Assembly (NCBI GenBank): GCA_947258565.1
Contig: CAMYJB010000004.1
Coordinates: 2,821 to 34,927 of the forward strand
Origin: an uncultured Woeseiaceae bacterium
Lineage (GTDB): Bacteria; Pseudomonadota; Gammaproteobacteria; Steroidobacterales; Woeseiaceae
Direction: 5' to 3'
DNA: 32,107 nt
The position numbers and the translations under genes are program-made. Each line of letters starts with the position of its first letter. Within the stretch, counting starts at the first letter, position 1. The notes under the pieces were generated by a model that ran no database searches, was not told the origin of the DNA, and saw only the letters and a list, made by a program, of their open reading frames with translations. Shown here piece after piece: positions 1-8,971 of the stretch.

Positions 1-32
1 CTTTACTTCCTCGAACAAGCACCCCGCCGCCC
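1..32. repeat. Partial copy of dispersed intergenic element (copy 1)
   Basis: The first bases read CTTTACTTCCTCGAA then cAAGcA. They match positions 2414-2434 except for two transitions, and also resemble 25512-25530. By comparison with the complete copies this is the right half of the element. It is followed by a GC-rich stretch (22-32) that would be the right arm, and then by TTTT at 33-36. The left half lies outside the window, so the inverted-repeat partner cannot be seen. If it is present, the arm plus T run would make a good plus-strand intrinsic terminator for a gene to the left. Confidence 0.6.
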
Positions 33-51
33 TTTTCGCCGTGGGACGGTC

Positions 52-63
52 TGCTGCGCAGCA
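52..63. promoter_or_regulatory. 12-bp perfect palindrome upstream of egtB
   Basis: TGCTGCGCAGCA is self-complementary and lies about 85 bp before the chosen egtB start, in the only non-coding stretch ahead of the egtBD pair. A regulator site is possible, but the sequence shows no more than the symmetry. No convincing -35/-10 pair was found nearby. Confidence 0.2.
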
Positions 64-146
64 ATTCACGGTAACAATCCGTGCGGTGGCAGGGCTTTTT
101 CAGATGCGGTACGGTGTTGGTTCCCCCGAATGTCCAGGTAAACGTG

Positions 147-1404
<1,258 letters not shown>

Positions 1405-1412
<8 letters not shown>

Positions 1413-2358
1413 GAATGCTGCGCAACAAATCGTGGCGGACGATGAACTCGATGAGTTGATCGACGGACTCAAACAGACGGAGAAGATGATCTCGCCGAAG
1501 TACTTCTACGACGAGCGCGGCTCGCAGCTGTTCGAGGAAATCACGCGCCTGCCCGAGTACTACCCCACCGAGACCGAGCTCGGGATCATGCGCGACAACA
1601 TCGACGAGATCGCCGCGCTGGCTGGAAAGCAGGCGAGCCTGATCGAGTACGGCAGCGGCTCCAGCCTCAAGACGCGCGTGTTGCTCCAGCACCTCGACGA
1701 ACTGGCTGCTTACGTGCCCGTCGACATCTCGGAGGACCACCTGCTCGAGTCGGCGCGGTCGGTTCGTGAGGAATTTCCGGACATCGACGTCCTGCCGGTC
1801 GTGGCCGATTTCACACAGCCGTTTCAGCTGCCGTCGCCGAAGGTCATGCCGGTACGCAATATCGTCTATTTCCCCGGCTCGACGATCGGCAATTTCACGA
1901 ACGAGGCGGCGCAGGAGCTGCTGCAGGTCATGTACCATGAAGCCGGTGCCGATGGTGCATTATTGATCGGCGTCGACCTGCAGAAAGACCCGGCGATCAT
2001 CGAACGAGCCTACAACGACAGCGCCGGCGTGACGGCGGAGTTCAACCGCAACATGCTGCGGCACCTGAACCGCGAGTTCGGCGCGGATTTCGACCTGGAC
2101 GCGTTTACCCACAGCGCCGAATACAACGAAGAAGAAGGGCGCATCGAGATACGCCTCGTTAGTGAGCAGGACCAGGAATTCAACCTGGGCCACGCGTCGT
2201 TCTCGATCGGCAAGGACGAAGCGATCCTGACCGAGTATTCCCACAAGTACACGCTGGATGGCTTCGCCGCGATGGCAGAAACCGCCGGGTTCAGTGTAGA
2301 GCGGGTGTGGATGGACGCCGAACGCCTGTTCAGCGTGCAGTACCTGGTGCGTGACTGA
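1405..2358 (+). CDS. egtD: L-histidine N(alpha)-methyltransferase EgtD
   Basis: Uses three S-adenosylmethionine molecules to convert histidine to hercynine, the substrate of EgtB. The 317 residues match the usual length. Visible motifs are the SAM loop EYGSGSS (81-87), PGSTIGNF (157-164), GVDLQKD (189-195), and AYNDSAGVTAEFN (202-214), the region that binds histidine in characterised EgtD proteins, plus TEYSHKY (276-282) near the C-terminus. The ATG overlaps the egtB stop by 8 bp and has GAAGG just upstream, inside egtB, so the two are translationally linked. Oddly, the gene for the second pathway step comes first. Transcription probably ends in the inverted-repeat element that begins 10 bp after the stop. 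Confidence 0.96.
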
Positions 2359-2368
2359 AAAGATTGTC

Positions 2369-2446
2369 GGCTGGCGCCGGCACTTCTTCTCGTCATGGCT
2401 CGCTGACGCTGCGCTTTACTTCCTCGAATAAGTACCGGCGCCAGCC
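2369..2446. repeat. Dispersed inverted-repeat element (copy 2), egtD/yggX intergenic
   Basis: A 78-bp element lies between the convergent egtD and yggX genes. The perfect 12-bp arms GGCTGGCGCCGG (2369-2380) and CCGGCGCCAGCC (2435-2446) continue inward with ACTT/AAGT and TTC/GAA, separated by single mismatches, giving an imperfect arm of about 21 bp. The centre holds CATGGCTCGC (2394-2403) and GCTGCGCTTTACTTC (2409-2422), shared with 25484-25522; CTTTACTTCCTCGAA is also shared with position 1. It fills almost the whole 96-bp gap and would form a strong hairpin in either transcript. There is no T run, so terminator function is inference. Confidence 0.75.
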
Positions 2447-2454
2447 ATACCGTG

Positions 2455-2724
2455 TCATTCGGGTGGAACGTATTCCTCCGGCGCGGCCGAACCGCCGCCG
2501 AAGAAGAACTTCTCCATCTCGGTTTCCAGGAACTTGCGCGCGTCGGGTTCGATCGGCGTAAGGCGGTACTCGTTGATGAGCATCGTCTGGTGTGAGAGCC
2601 AGCGCTGCCAGGCTTCCTTCGACACGTTGTCGTAAATCCGCTGACCCAGCTCTCCGGGATACGGCGCCCAATCCAGGCCTTCGGCCTCTTTGCCGAGAAT
2701 GATGCAATTAACGGTTCTAGCCAT
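2455..2724 (-). CDS. yggX: Probable Fe(2+)-trafficking protein YggX
   Basis: Small cytoplasmic protein of the YggX family, linked in enterobacteria to protection of iron-sulfur proteins and iron trafficking under oxidative stress. The 89 residues match the family length. The start (MARTVNC, with the conserved Cys7) and the [19 protein letters not shown] region are characteristic. The start codon overlaps the mutY stop by 8 bp. The mutY-yggX pairing is widespread in gammaproteobacteria and sensible, since MutY carries a 4Fe-4S cluster. The C-terminus ([14 protein letters not shown]) is slightly extended. No other family fits better. Confidence 0.95.
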   Translation of the reverse strand: MARTVNCIILGKEAEGLDWAPYPGELGQRIYDNVSKEAWQRWLSHQTMLINEYRLTPIEPDARKFLETEMEKFFFGGGSAAPEEYVPPE

Positions 2725-3775
2725 CGTCTCTCAATTCGTCCGTGTTCCGGAGTGTTTCGATCAGCCTCATGACCGGGGCAGCGATGCCGCCGGGCGGCGC
2801 GTCGCCGGGCCGGTACCAGGTCGAGTCGTCGTAGTCGGCTACTTTACTCGACACGGCATCGATTCGCACAACGACCGGTGCGATATCCAGGTCGTAATGG
2901 CTGAAGCTGTGCCTTAGCGTGTCCCAGTTCTCTACCGCCACCGTCTCAACATCGAGCTGCTCAGCGCACCATTCCCCAACGTCGGTGACCTCCGGCAAGC
3001 TCCAGAGACCGCCCCAGATACCGGAAGCCGGCCGGCGCTCGAGATAAACCGCACCGTCCGCGACAGCGAGCACCATGGTCGTCGCGCGCAGCGGCTTTTG
3101 CTTCTTCGGCTTGCGCCCGGGAAATAGCTCGACCTCACAGCGCGACAGCGCGATGCAGTCGCTCCGGACGGGGCAGGCGGCGCACGCCGGCTTCGACCGC
3201 GTGCACACCGTTGCGCCGAGATCCATCATCGCCTGCGTGTAGTCGCCGACACGCTCCGAAGGTGTGTGTGCTTCGGCCAGTTCCCAGAGCTGTCTCGCAA
3301 CGGCGGTGTTGCCCGGCCAGCCATCGACCGCGGCGTGCCGCGCCAGTACGCGTTTCACGTTGCCGTCGAGGATAGGGTGGCGCTGGCCGAACGCAAGAGC
3401 CAGTATCGCGCCCGCCGTCGAGCGGCCGATGCCGGGCAGTCCGGACACAGCCTCGATATCCGACGGGAAATTGCCCTGGTGCTCGTCGCGGATGATTTCC
3501 GCAGCGTGATGCAGGTTGCGGGCGCGAGCGTAATAGCCGAGCCCGGACCAGTGCTGCAACACCTCGTCCAGTTGGGCGTCGGCAAGGGTGTGCACGTCCC
3601 CGAAGCGGTGCACGAATCGCGTGTAGTACGGGATCACCGTCTGCACCTGCGTCTGCTGCAGCATGATCTCCGAGATCCAGACGCGGTAGGCGTCCCCGGT
3701 GCCCTGCCACGGCAGGTCCTTGCGGCCGTGATCGTCGTACCAGTGCAGCACCCGCGCCGCGAAGTCAGTGGGCAT
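2717..3775 (-). CDS. mutY: A/G-specific adenine DNA glycosylase MutY
   Basis: Removes adenine mispaired with 8-oxoguanine in DNA. The 352 residues from the ATG at 3775 match the roughly 350 of E. coli MutY. The helix-hairpin-helix and catalytic core includes SEIMLQQTQ with Glu36, the [14 protein letters not shown] hairpin (111-124) and PILDGNVKR with Asp137. The iron-sulfur loop is C191-x6-C198-x2-C201-x5-C207, complete. The C-terminal third (about 225-345) is the MutT-like domain that recognises 8-oxoguanine. The frame stays open 15 codons further upstream, but those lie inside the preceding gene and do not resemble MutY. It overlaps that gene by 11 bp and yggX by 8 bp, so the cluster is co-transcribed. 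Confidence 0.97.
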   Translation of the reverse strand: MPTDFAARVLHWYDDHGRKDLPWQGTGDAYRVWISEIMLQQTQVQTVIPYYTRFVHRFGDVHTLADAQLDEVLQHWSGLGYYARARNLHHAAEIIRDEHQGNFPSDIEAVSGLPGIGRSTAGAILALAFGQRHPILDGNVKRVLARHAAVDGWPGNTAVARQLWELAEAHTPSERVGDYTQAMMDLGATVCTRSKPACAACPVRSDCIALSRCEVELFPGRKPKKQKPLRATTMVLAVADGAVYLERRPASGIWGGLWSLPEVTDVGEWCAEQLDVETVAVENWDTLRHSFSHYDLDIAPVVVRIDAVSSKVADYDDSTWYRPGDAPPGGIAAPVMRLIETLRNTDELRDDG

Positions 3776-4325
3776 CGGGCGTGTAATCCCGGGCAAGCGC
3801 CTCGATGCGATCGATCGCATTGACGCCGCCGTTCTTCAGCTTGCTCTTCAGGATCGCCGGACCGATCAGCGGCGGGATAAAAAACTTGGGCTTCATCCTG
3901 AATGAGTAGATCACGACCGTGCCGTCGGCTTCCTCGCGAAAATCCCAGCGCTCGTCGCTGAGCTCGAAGTCGCTCTTTTCCGGGTCCACGGTCGCCTCGA
4001 TGAACTTGAACGGCTCGTGTTCCACGTAGCCGTAACGCTCGAAGGACTTGCAGAAGAACCAGAGACAACCGCGATTGCGGCTGTAATAGCGCGCGCGCCC
4101 GTCCGGCCCGGGTTCGAGGTTTCGCGACTCCGCGACAACGCTCGAGAACTTCGTCGACTGGTCCCAGTCGAGCAACAGAGCGAAGATCTTCTCGATGCCG
4201 ACGTCGAACCACGCCTCGGAACGCATCACGTAGGTGCCGTCGACATGATCCACGGTCACCTCGCGCAATGTCGCGGCACCGGCAAACACCGGCAAGGCGG
4301 TAATGATCAGAAGCAACGCACGCAT
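3765..4325 (-). CDS. Exported SRPBCC (START-like) family protein
   Basis: A 186-residue protein with an N-terminal signal peptide (MRALLLIITALPVFAGA) followed by a START/polyketide-cyclase-like fold. Typical family features are the FDVGIEKIFALLLDWDQ stretch (41-57), a central strand-rich section, and a long C-terminal helix after FFIPPLIGPAILKSKLKNGG. SRPBCC proteins bind hydrophobic ligands in a deep cavity; the ligand here is unknown. The predicted location is the periplasm. The gene starts 2 bp after the AsmA-family stop and overlaps mutY by 11 bp. Its place behind an AsmA-type lipid-transport-like protein makes an envelope lipid role plausible, but that is inference. Confidence 0.8.
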   Translation of the reverse strand: MRALLLIITALPVFAGAATLREVTVDHVDGTYVMRSEAWFDVGIEKIFALLLDWDQSTKFSSVVAESRNLEPGPDGRARYYSRNRGCLWFFCKSFERYGYVEHEPFKFIEATVDPEKSDFELSDERWDFREEADGTVVIYSFRMKPKFFIPPLIGPAILKSKLKNGGVNAIDRIEALARDYTPDAH

Positions 4326-4327
4326 AG

Positions 4328-6487
4328 TCAGTCGCCGCCGAGAAGATCCCTCAGGCGCTTCTTCGCTTCGTCCTTGAGCTGATCCTCGACGTCTTTCTCT
4401 TCCTGCGGTTCCTCGCCTTCAGCTGGCGGAGCCTCTTTGTCATCATCGAGAAGCTTGTCCATGATCAGCTTCTTCGCTTCCTCTTTGGCCCGGCCCTTCA
4501 GCATCTCTTCTACGTCAGGCTTGATGTCCGGATCGGCCAGGGGCCCGGTGATCCGGAGAGGAATCACGGCTTTCGTAAAATCATCGAGCTCGTCCTGGCT
4601 GACGTCCGTAACGAACTCGGGCTTCTCCAGGAAACGGCCCGTCACGGTGTAGTCGACGGTTGCCTCGACAAAGTTGACCGTACCTTTTCCGCTCACCTGC
4701 ATGAACGGCAGCTCGGCGAAAAAATCGTCGTTGCGCATGACGCCGTCGGTCACCTTACCGCTGGCTTTCACCGTGCTGAAGCGGGTGCGCGGCGTCGCCG
4801 GTGCCGCAGGCGCGGCCTCGCCCCTGACCAGCGCGCGCGCCTTGCGCAGCTCGTACCAGATGTCTGTGCCCTCCCACGCGCCGTCGATGAGCTCGATCGA
4901 CAAGCTGCCGTCGAGGTCGCGGCGGATCGCATTCATGTCGGCGCCGCTGCCGCCCAGCCTGAAGGTACCGTTCACGGTCCCGGTGACATTCTCGACCTCG
5001 TACATGGCCTGCATCAGTGGCTTGAGACTCACGTCAACGATGTTCTCGTTAACGGCGATCGACGGCACCTCGCCGGACGCGTCGATGCGCACGTCGCCGC
5101 GGTAGCCGCCGTCGAAGAAGTCGGCCGAGATCGGGTGCATGCGCAATTTGCCGTTCGCGGAATTGACGCCGAGTGTCACCTTCTCGAACAGTATGTTGCC
5201 GAGGCTCGCGCTGGCGATGCCGAGGCTGCCCCGCGCATTCAGCGCACGGATCAGCTCCACGGGAATCTCGACGGTCTCGCCGCCCGCCTCCCCGGCGGCT
5301 GCTTCTTCGCCCGCCGGCGCCATGTAACGTGCAAGGTCGATGCTGTCGCCCGCCAGTTCGAGCTCGAACGTTCCATCTGCGCTGCGCGGCACGCTGAGCG
5401 TGCCCGCGAACGTCGTGTCGTCCAGGACGAGCTTCAGGTCGGACAGCATGATCGCGTTTGCGCCCACCTTGGCCTGCGCGTCAACGATGAGCTTGTCCAG
5501 CACGTCGGGGTCCGCCGTCGGCGGCGCCTCGATAGCGAGTTCCTGCATCAGCGTGCGTGGCGAAAATGCTGCGATACCGATCGTCGCGGCCGGCTGCGGA
5601 TCACCCGCGTACGAGAACGGCTCCACATTGGCCAGCACATCGACGCTCATGAGCTGCAGGTTGATCTCACCGAGGTCCGCGGACTGCGCCCCCGTCTGCA
5701 GCTGGATCGCCGGTGCCGCGAAACGGAACGTCGCCGGCACTTCGGCAACGCCGTCGACGCGCCCGCCGATGTCAAGGTCCTCTATCGAGATCGTCTCCGC
5801 GTCCGTGTCGAATGCCACCACGACGCCGATGTCTACCTCGCCCGACAAACCCGCCGGATCGAGCCTGAACGCGAAGCCGCCGTCGAGCGGTACCGCCTCG
5901 CCTGCTGCGACCCGGCCCGATGTCAGGTTGAGATTGGTCAGATCGAACCGGTCGCCGCTGCTCGCATCGCTGTAGCTCAGCGCGGCGTCGGTGATGGCGA
6001 CACTTGCTATATCGATCGTCGCTGACGGTCCCGCGCCCTCCGGCTCGGGCGTGCCGGCGTCGGGCTCCTGCGCCGCGCCCGCCTCACCGAAGTCTTCCCA
6101 GTTGCCGGTGCCGTCCTTGCGGACCTGCAGGTTGACGCGCAGGCTGTCCAGCGCAGCGGTTCCCACCACGACCTCGCGCCGCAGCAGCAAGGGCATTACA
6201 CGGACGCTGAGCCGTGCCGAGTCGAAACTTGCGAACGGCGTATCGTCGAAGCCCGGCGCGTTGCCGAGCTGCGTCCGGCCGAGTTCTATCGCCAGCCACG
6301 GGAACAGGCTCACCTCGAGATCGCCCTCGATCACCAGTTCGCGGCCGGTCGCCTCTCTCACGCCCTCCGAAATCTTGTCCTTGTAGTCGTTGGGGTCGAA
6401 GACCAGTACGAATACGATCGCGGCAAAGATCGCGACGGCAAGGACCGTGACGACGAGAATGCCAAAAATCTTGAGTGGGCGGCTCAT
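4328..6487 (-). CDS. AsmA family protein
   Basis: A 719-residue inner-membrane-anchored protein. A single N-terminal membrane helix (about residues 7-29) is followed by FDPNDYKDKISEGVREATGR, the standard AsmA opening, and a long beta-strand-rich periplasmic part. A typical AsmA C-terminal domain follows, including ITGPLADPDIKPDVEEML. The last 60 residues are rich in Lys, Glu and Asp. AsmA-like proteins belong to the RBG superfamily of bridge-like proteins associated with phospholipid movement to the outer membrane. A good ribosome site (AGGATCGGG) precedes the ATG. Being first in the cluster with mutY and yggX is a common gammaproteobacterial arrangement. The symbol is left blank because several AsmA paralogues usually coexist. 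Confidence 0.9.
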   Translation of the reverse strand: MSRPLKIFGILVVTVLAVAIFAAIVFVLVFDPNDYKDKISEGVREATGRELVIEGDLEVSLFPWLAIELGRTQLGNAPGFDDTPFASFDSARLSVRVMPLLLRREVVVGTAALDSLRVNLQVRKDGTGNWEDFGEAGAAQEPDAGTPEPEGAGPSATIDIASVAITDAALSYSDASSGDRFDLTNLNLTSGRVAAGEAVPLDGGFAFRLDPAGLSGEVDIGVVVAFDTDAETISIEDLDIGGRVDGVAEVPATFRFAAPAIQLQTGAQSADLGEINLQLMSVDVLANVEPFSYAGDPQPAATIGIAAFSPRTLMQELAIEAPPTADPDVLDKLIVDAQAKVGANAIMLSDLKLVLDDTTFAGTLSVPRSADGTFELELAGDSIDLARYMAPAGEEAAAGEAGGETVEIPVELIRALNARGSLGIASASLGNILFEKVTLGVNSANGKLRMHPISADFFDGGYRGDVRIDASGEVPSIAVNENIVDVSLKPLMQAMYEVENVTGTVNGTFRLGGSGADMNAIRRDLDGSLSIELIDGAWEGTDIWYELRKARALVRGEAAPAAPATPRTRFSTVKASGKVTDGVMRNDDFFAELPFMQVSGKGTVNFVEATVDYTVTGRFLEKPEFVTDVSQDELDDFTKAVIPLRITGPLADPDIKPDVEEMLKGRAKEEAKKLIMDKLLDDDKEAPPAEGEEPQEEKDVEDQLKDEAKKRLRDLLGGD

Positions 6488-6559
6488 AAACCCGATCCTG
6501 TGTTGGGGGACCGCCTAGGGTAACAAATTGCCGTGTCACGCGGCGCGCCTGCGGGCACG

Positions 6560-6583
6560 AAAAAGGCCGCTTGCGCGGCCTTT
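6560..6583 (-). terminator. Rho-independent terminator after the sigma/DUF4097 operon
   Basis: Read on the minus strand, the hairpin is GGCCGC-GCAA-GCGGCC followed by TTTTT. It starts about 37 bp after the DUF4097 stop at 6620. The plus-strand reading also ends in TTT. It separates the sigma-factor operon from the downstream AsmA/mutY cluster. Confidence 0.85.
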
Positions 6584-6619
6584 CCCGGGACGCTGTTGCG
6601 AATGCGGTATCGCCGCAAA

Positions 6620-7507
6620 TCACTCCTTGCAGAGCGTGACGCCGCCATTCAGCGTCTCGATGCTGACGCTGCCGTCGCCGCCACCCTCGGTGAAGCTGAG
6701 CTCCCAGCCGGGCGCATACTTGCTGGTCCTCTCCGGTTTCGGTCCGAAGCAGTTATTGATGCGGCCGTTGAAGGTGTTGACGTCGATCTCCGCGGACAGG
6801 CTGCCGACAAAATTGACGACGACCTTGCCATTGACCGTCTCGATGTCGAGGTCACCTCCCGCGCGCAAATTCGACTCGAAGTCGACGCGCCCATTAACGG
6901 TTTCCATCGCCGCATCCGAGAACGAGCCGCCGCCGATTCCAGTCCTGCCGTTGACCGTTTCCAGGTCGATCGTGCCGGCCACGTCGCGCGCCGAGATACT
7001 CCCCGATACCGTAGTCAGCTCGGTCTCGGAGTCCATGTTCCTGCCGATGATGTCAATATCGCCGCTGACGGTCTCGGCCTCGACATCTGCGGCAAAAGCC
7101 CTCGTTGCGATATCGCCGCTCACGGACTGCAACTCCTGCTCGCCTTCGACGGCTTCGACATCGATGTCCGCACTGACGGTCGCAACCTCTATGGCACTTT
7201 GTTGCGGTACCCGCACCGTGATGTGGCTGGACGTGGCGCGTGAACCGCTGCGCTTGCCGCGGATCGGTTTTACCTTGACCACGACGGTGTCGCCATCGCG
7301 CTCGAAAATGAACTCGTCGACCTCTTCGCCGAGCGTACCGGTCACCTCGACAGCGTTCCGGGACCAGCCCTGCACGGTAACCGACCCAGACGTATTGTAG
7401 ATATCGACGTTACCGTCCGCTGCTGCGTCAAGCGTCTCGGCGATCTCTTCGGCATTAACCGGTGCTGCAAGCAACAATCCGGCAATCAGTAAAACCCATC
7501 TCTTCAT
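6620..7507 (-). CDS. DUF4097 family beta-strand repeat protein, exported
   Basis: From the ATG at 7507 the protein has 295 residues: a signal peptide (MKRWVLLIAGLLLAAPVNA) and then a repetitive right-handed beta-strand part. Recurrent units such as ETVSGDID, TTVSGSIS, ETVNGRTG, ETVNGRVD and ETVNGKVV occur about every 20-25 residues, the hallmark of DUF4097 (putative adhesin / LiaG-like) proteins. Two cysteines near the C-terminus (NNCFG and LCKE) could form a disulfide. The frame stays open to 7549, but the extra residues precede the signal peptide. It is the third gene after an ECF sigma factor and its anti-sigma-like partner, a recurrent context for this family that suggests an envelope-stress target or sensor. 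Molecular function is unknown. Confidence 0.85.
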   Translation of the reverse strand: MKRWVLLIAGLLLAAPVNAEEIAETLDAAADGNVDIYNTSGSVTVQGWSRNAVEVTGTLGEEVDEFIFERDGDTVVVKVKPIRGKRSGSRATSSHITVRVPQQSAIEVATVSADIDVEAVEGEQELQSVSGDIATRAFAADVEAETVSGDIDIIGRNMDSETELTTVSGSISARDVAGTIDLETVNGRTGIGGGSFSDAAMETVNGRVDFESNLRAGGDLDIETVNGKVVVNFVGSLSAEIDVNTFNGRINNCFGPKPERTSKYAPGWELSFTEGGGDGSVSIETLNGGVTLCKE

Positions 7508-7548
7508 GTCTTTACTCGCTTGTGTCGTGCGTCGCGTCCGGCGGCGCA

Positions 7549-8106
7549 TCAGATATCACGGCGTGACATGACGCTCTGCGTCACACCACCCACCTTGCGC
7601 ATCACGTTCAGTTCCTCGTGATACGTCTTCATCAACAGTTCCTGCAGCAGGGTGTTGTCGGGGTCCTGCTGCAGCGCTGCGTTAATTTCATTGATTGCAC
7701 TGCGGATGACTTCGAGGCTCTGCTCGACGTCCTGGCGTTCTTCCGGCGAGAGACGCCCGGCTTCCTTTTCGAAGCGCGCAAGCACGTCGGCGCGGGTATC
7801 CCGGTAATCGCTGCCGAGCGTGTAACTGCTGCCGAAGGCTGCGCGCTCGAAGGCGTATTCCGGCGCCGGTTGCGGCATCACCACGGGCCGGTCATCCTTC
7901 ACCGCCAGGTAGGTCAGGCCGGACGAGGCACCGACCAGCAATACGATCGCTGCAGCCTGCGCGAACATCGGTGTCCAGCGCGAGCGCCGTGGTGCCGTTT
8001 CGCTAATCGCAAGCTCGATGTCCGGCCACAGATCGCGCCGCGGCTCTATTTCCGCAGCGAGTTGCGCGGCGGCCGACGTCAATTTGTCATCACGTTCTTC
8101 ATTCAT
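7549..8106 (-). CDS. Putative membrane-bound anti-sigma factor
   Basis: A 185-residue single-pass protein. About 45 cytoplasmic residues (EIEPRRDLWPDIELAISE, 19-36) precede one hydrophobic helix (about 48-69). A periplasmic part rich in charged helices follows, including LSPEERQDVEQSLEVIRSAINEINAAL. It overlaps the sigma-factor stop by 4 bp (ATGA), the usual arrangement for a sigma/anti-sigma pair. The zinc-binding HxxxCxxC motif of ZAS anti-sigma factors is absent and the protein has no cysteine, so sigma binding would be by another mode. The role is inferred from topology and position; it could instead be a non-regulatory partner. Confidence 0.7.
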   Translation of the reverse strand: MNEERDDKLTSAAAQLAAEIEPRRDLWPDIELAISETAPRRSRWTPMFAQAAAIVLLVGASSGLTYLAVKDDRPVVMPQPAPEYAFERAAFGSSYTLGSDYRDTRADVLARFEKEAGRLSPEERQDVEQSLEVIRSAINEINAALQQDPDNTLLQELLMKTYHEELNVMRKVGGVTQSVMSRRDI

Positions 8107-8705
8107 GCTTCGAAACCCTGTTCCTGCAGCTGCTGGGCCAGTAAACGCCTGGCGCGATGCAACTGTGCCTTGCTCGTGCCTACCGCAATGCCGAGCATAT
8201 TGCTCGACTCCTCGTGGCTGTATCCGTAGACGGCGTTCAACACGAACACGTGTCTCGCACCCTCGGGCAGCCGGTCTATCGCCTCGGACAGGTCACGCAG
8301 TTCTCCATGGTCGCCGCTCGATACCGGCGACGATGCGGTCTCCGCCACGACCCGGATCCGGTCCTGCTCGCGCTTCGACTTGCGTATCCGGCCGAGTACG
8401 GCGTTGACCGCGATGCGATGCATCCAGGTACCAAAAGCGCTGTCGCCGCGGAACTTCGCGAGCTTGTTCCATGCCTGGATGAAGGCTTCCTGGGCGCAGT
8501 CCTCCGCCTCGCTGACGTTTCCCGTCATGCGCAGGCAAAGACCGTAGACGCGATCGACGTGCGTCCTGTAAAGCGCCTCGAAAGCGCGCGTATCGCCGCC
8601 CCGGGCCCGGGCAATCAGTGCCGCCTCTTCCGGCATAGCTGTCGCTGTCCTGGAAACCATGCTTCGCATATTGTCACCGGTTTCCACCGACAAAACCGCA
8701 GCCAT
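8103..8705 (-). CDS. ECF-type RNA polymerase sigma factor
   Basis: A 200-residue sigma-70 factor of the extracytoplasmic-function class. Region 2 spans about residues 27-110, with FEALYRTHVDRVYGLCLRM, the NVSEAEDCAQEAFIQAW core-binding segment and FGTWMHRIAVNAVL. Region 4 spans about 138-195 and holds AIDRLPEGARHVFVLNAVYG and the helix-turn-helix EESSNMLGIAVGTSKAQLHRA. No region 3 or long C-terminal extension is present. The ATG at 8705 has GGAGA 8 bases upstream; Met13, Met16 and Met24 are weaker alternatives. It heads a three-gene operon with the anti-sigma-like and DUF4097 genes. No self-recognised promoter motif could be picked out upstream with confidence. Confidence 0.93.
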   Translation of the reverse strand: MAAVLSVETGDNMRSMVSRTATAMPEEAALIARARGGDTRAFEALYRTHVDRVYGLCLRMTGNVSEAEDCAQEAFIQAWNKLAKFRGDSAFGTWMHRIAVNAVLGRIRKSKREQDRIRVVAETASSPVSSGDHGELRDLSEAIDRLPEGARHVFVLNAVYGYSHEESSNMLGIAVGTSKAQLHRARRLLAQQLQEQGFEA

Positions 8706-8820
8706 CCGCCAATTCTCCCGTATTACTGTAACTTGGATGCCCGCGGGGCAGGTGGGGTTTAAAAATCACCCGTTCCGCGCGGCAAAATCCCGCTTAAGCG
8801 CCTGTGTTTGTTCGCGATTC

Positions 8821-8829
8821 TGGTATCAT
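8821..8829 (+). promoter_or_regulatory. Possible extended -10 promoter for the GGDEF/EAL gene
   Basis: In the 266-bp gap between the divergent sigma-factor and GGDEF/EAL genes, TGGTATCAT fits an extended -10 (TGnTATCAT). No good -35 lies 16-18 bp upstream. Transcription from here would give a 5' untranslated region of roughly 135 bases. The rest of the gap shows no structure or short gene I can support. Confidence 0.3.
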
Positions 8830-8971
8830 GCCATTGGCCCGGTTCGATGCTGGCCAGCCTCTGGGGAACAAAAGAACCAAAACAATCTATGACAGCGCGA
8901 ACAGCTTGCCCGCTTACCCGCTCACCTGAAATTCGTCCGGGCGCTTCGGCGACGGAGGGCGCCTGATCCTC

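Noticed and set aside
4674..6386. Several plus-strand frames inside the AsmA-family gene
   Set aside because: They are mutually overlapping, Ser/Arg/Ala-rich, and lack ribosome sites; the minus-strand gene explains the region.
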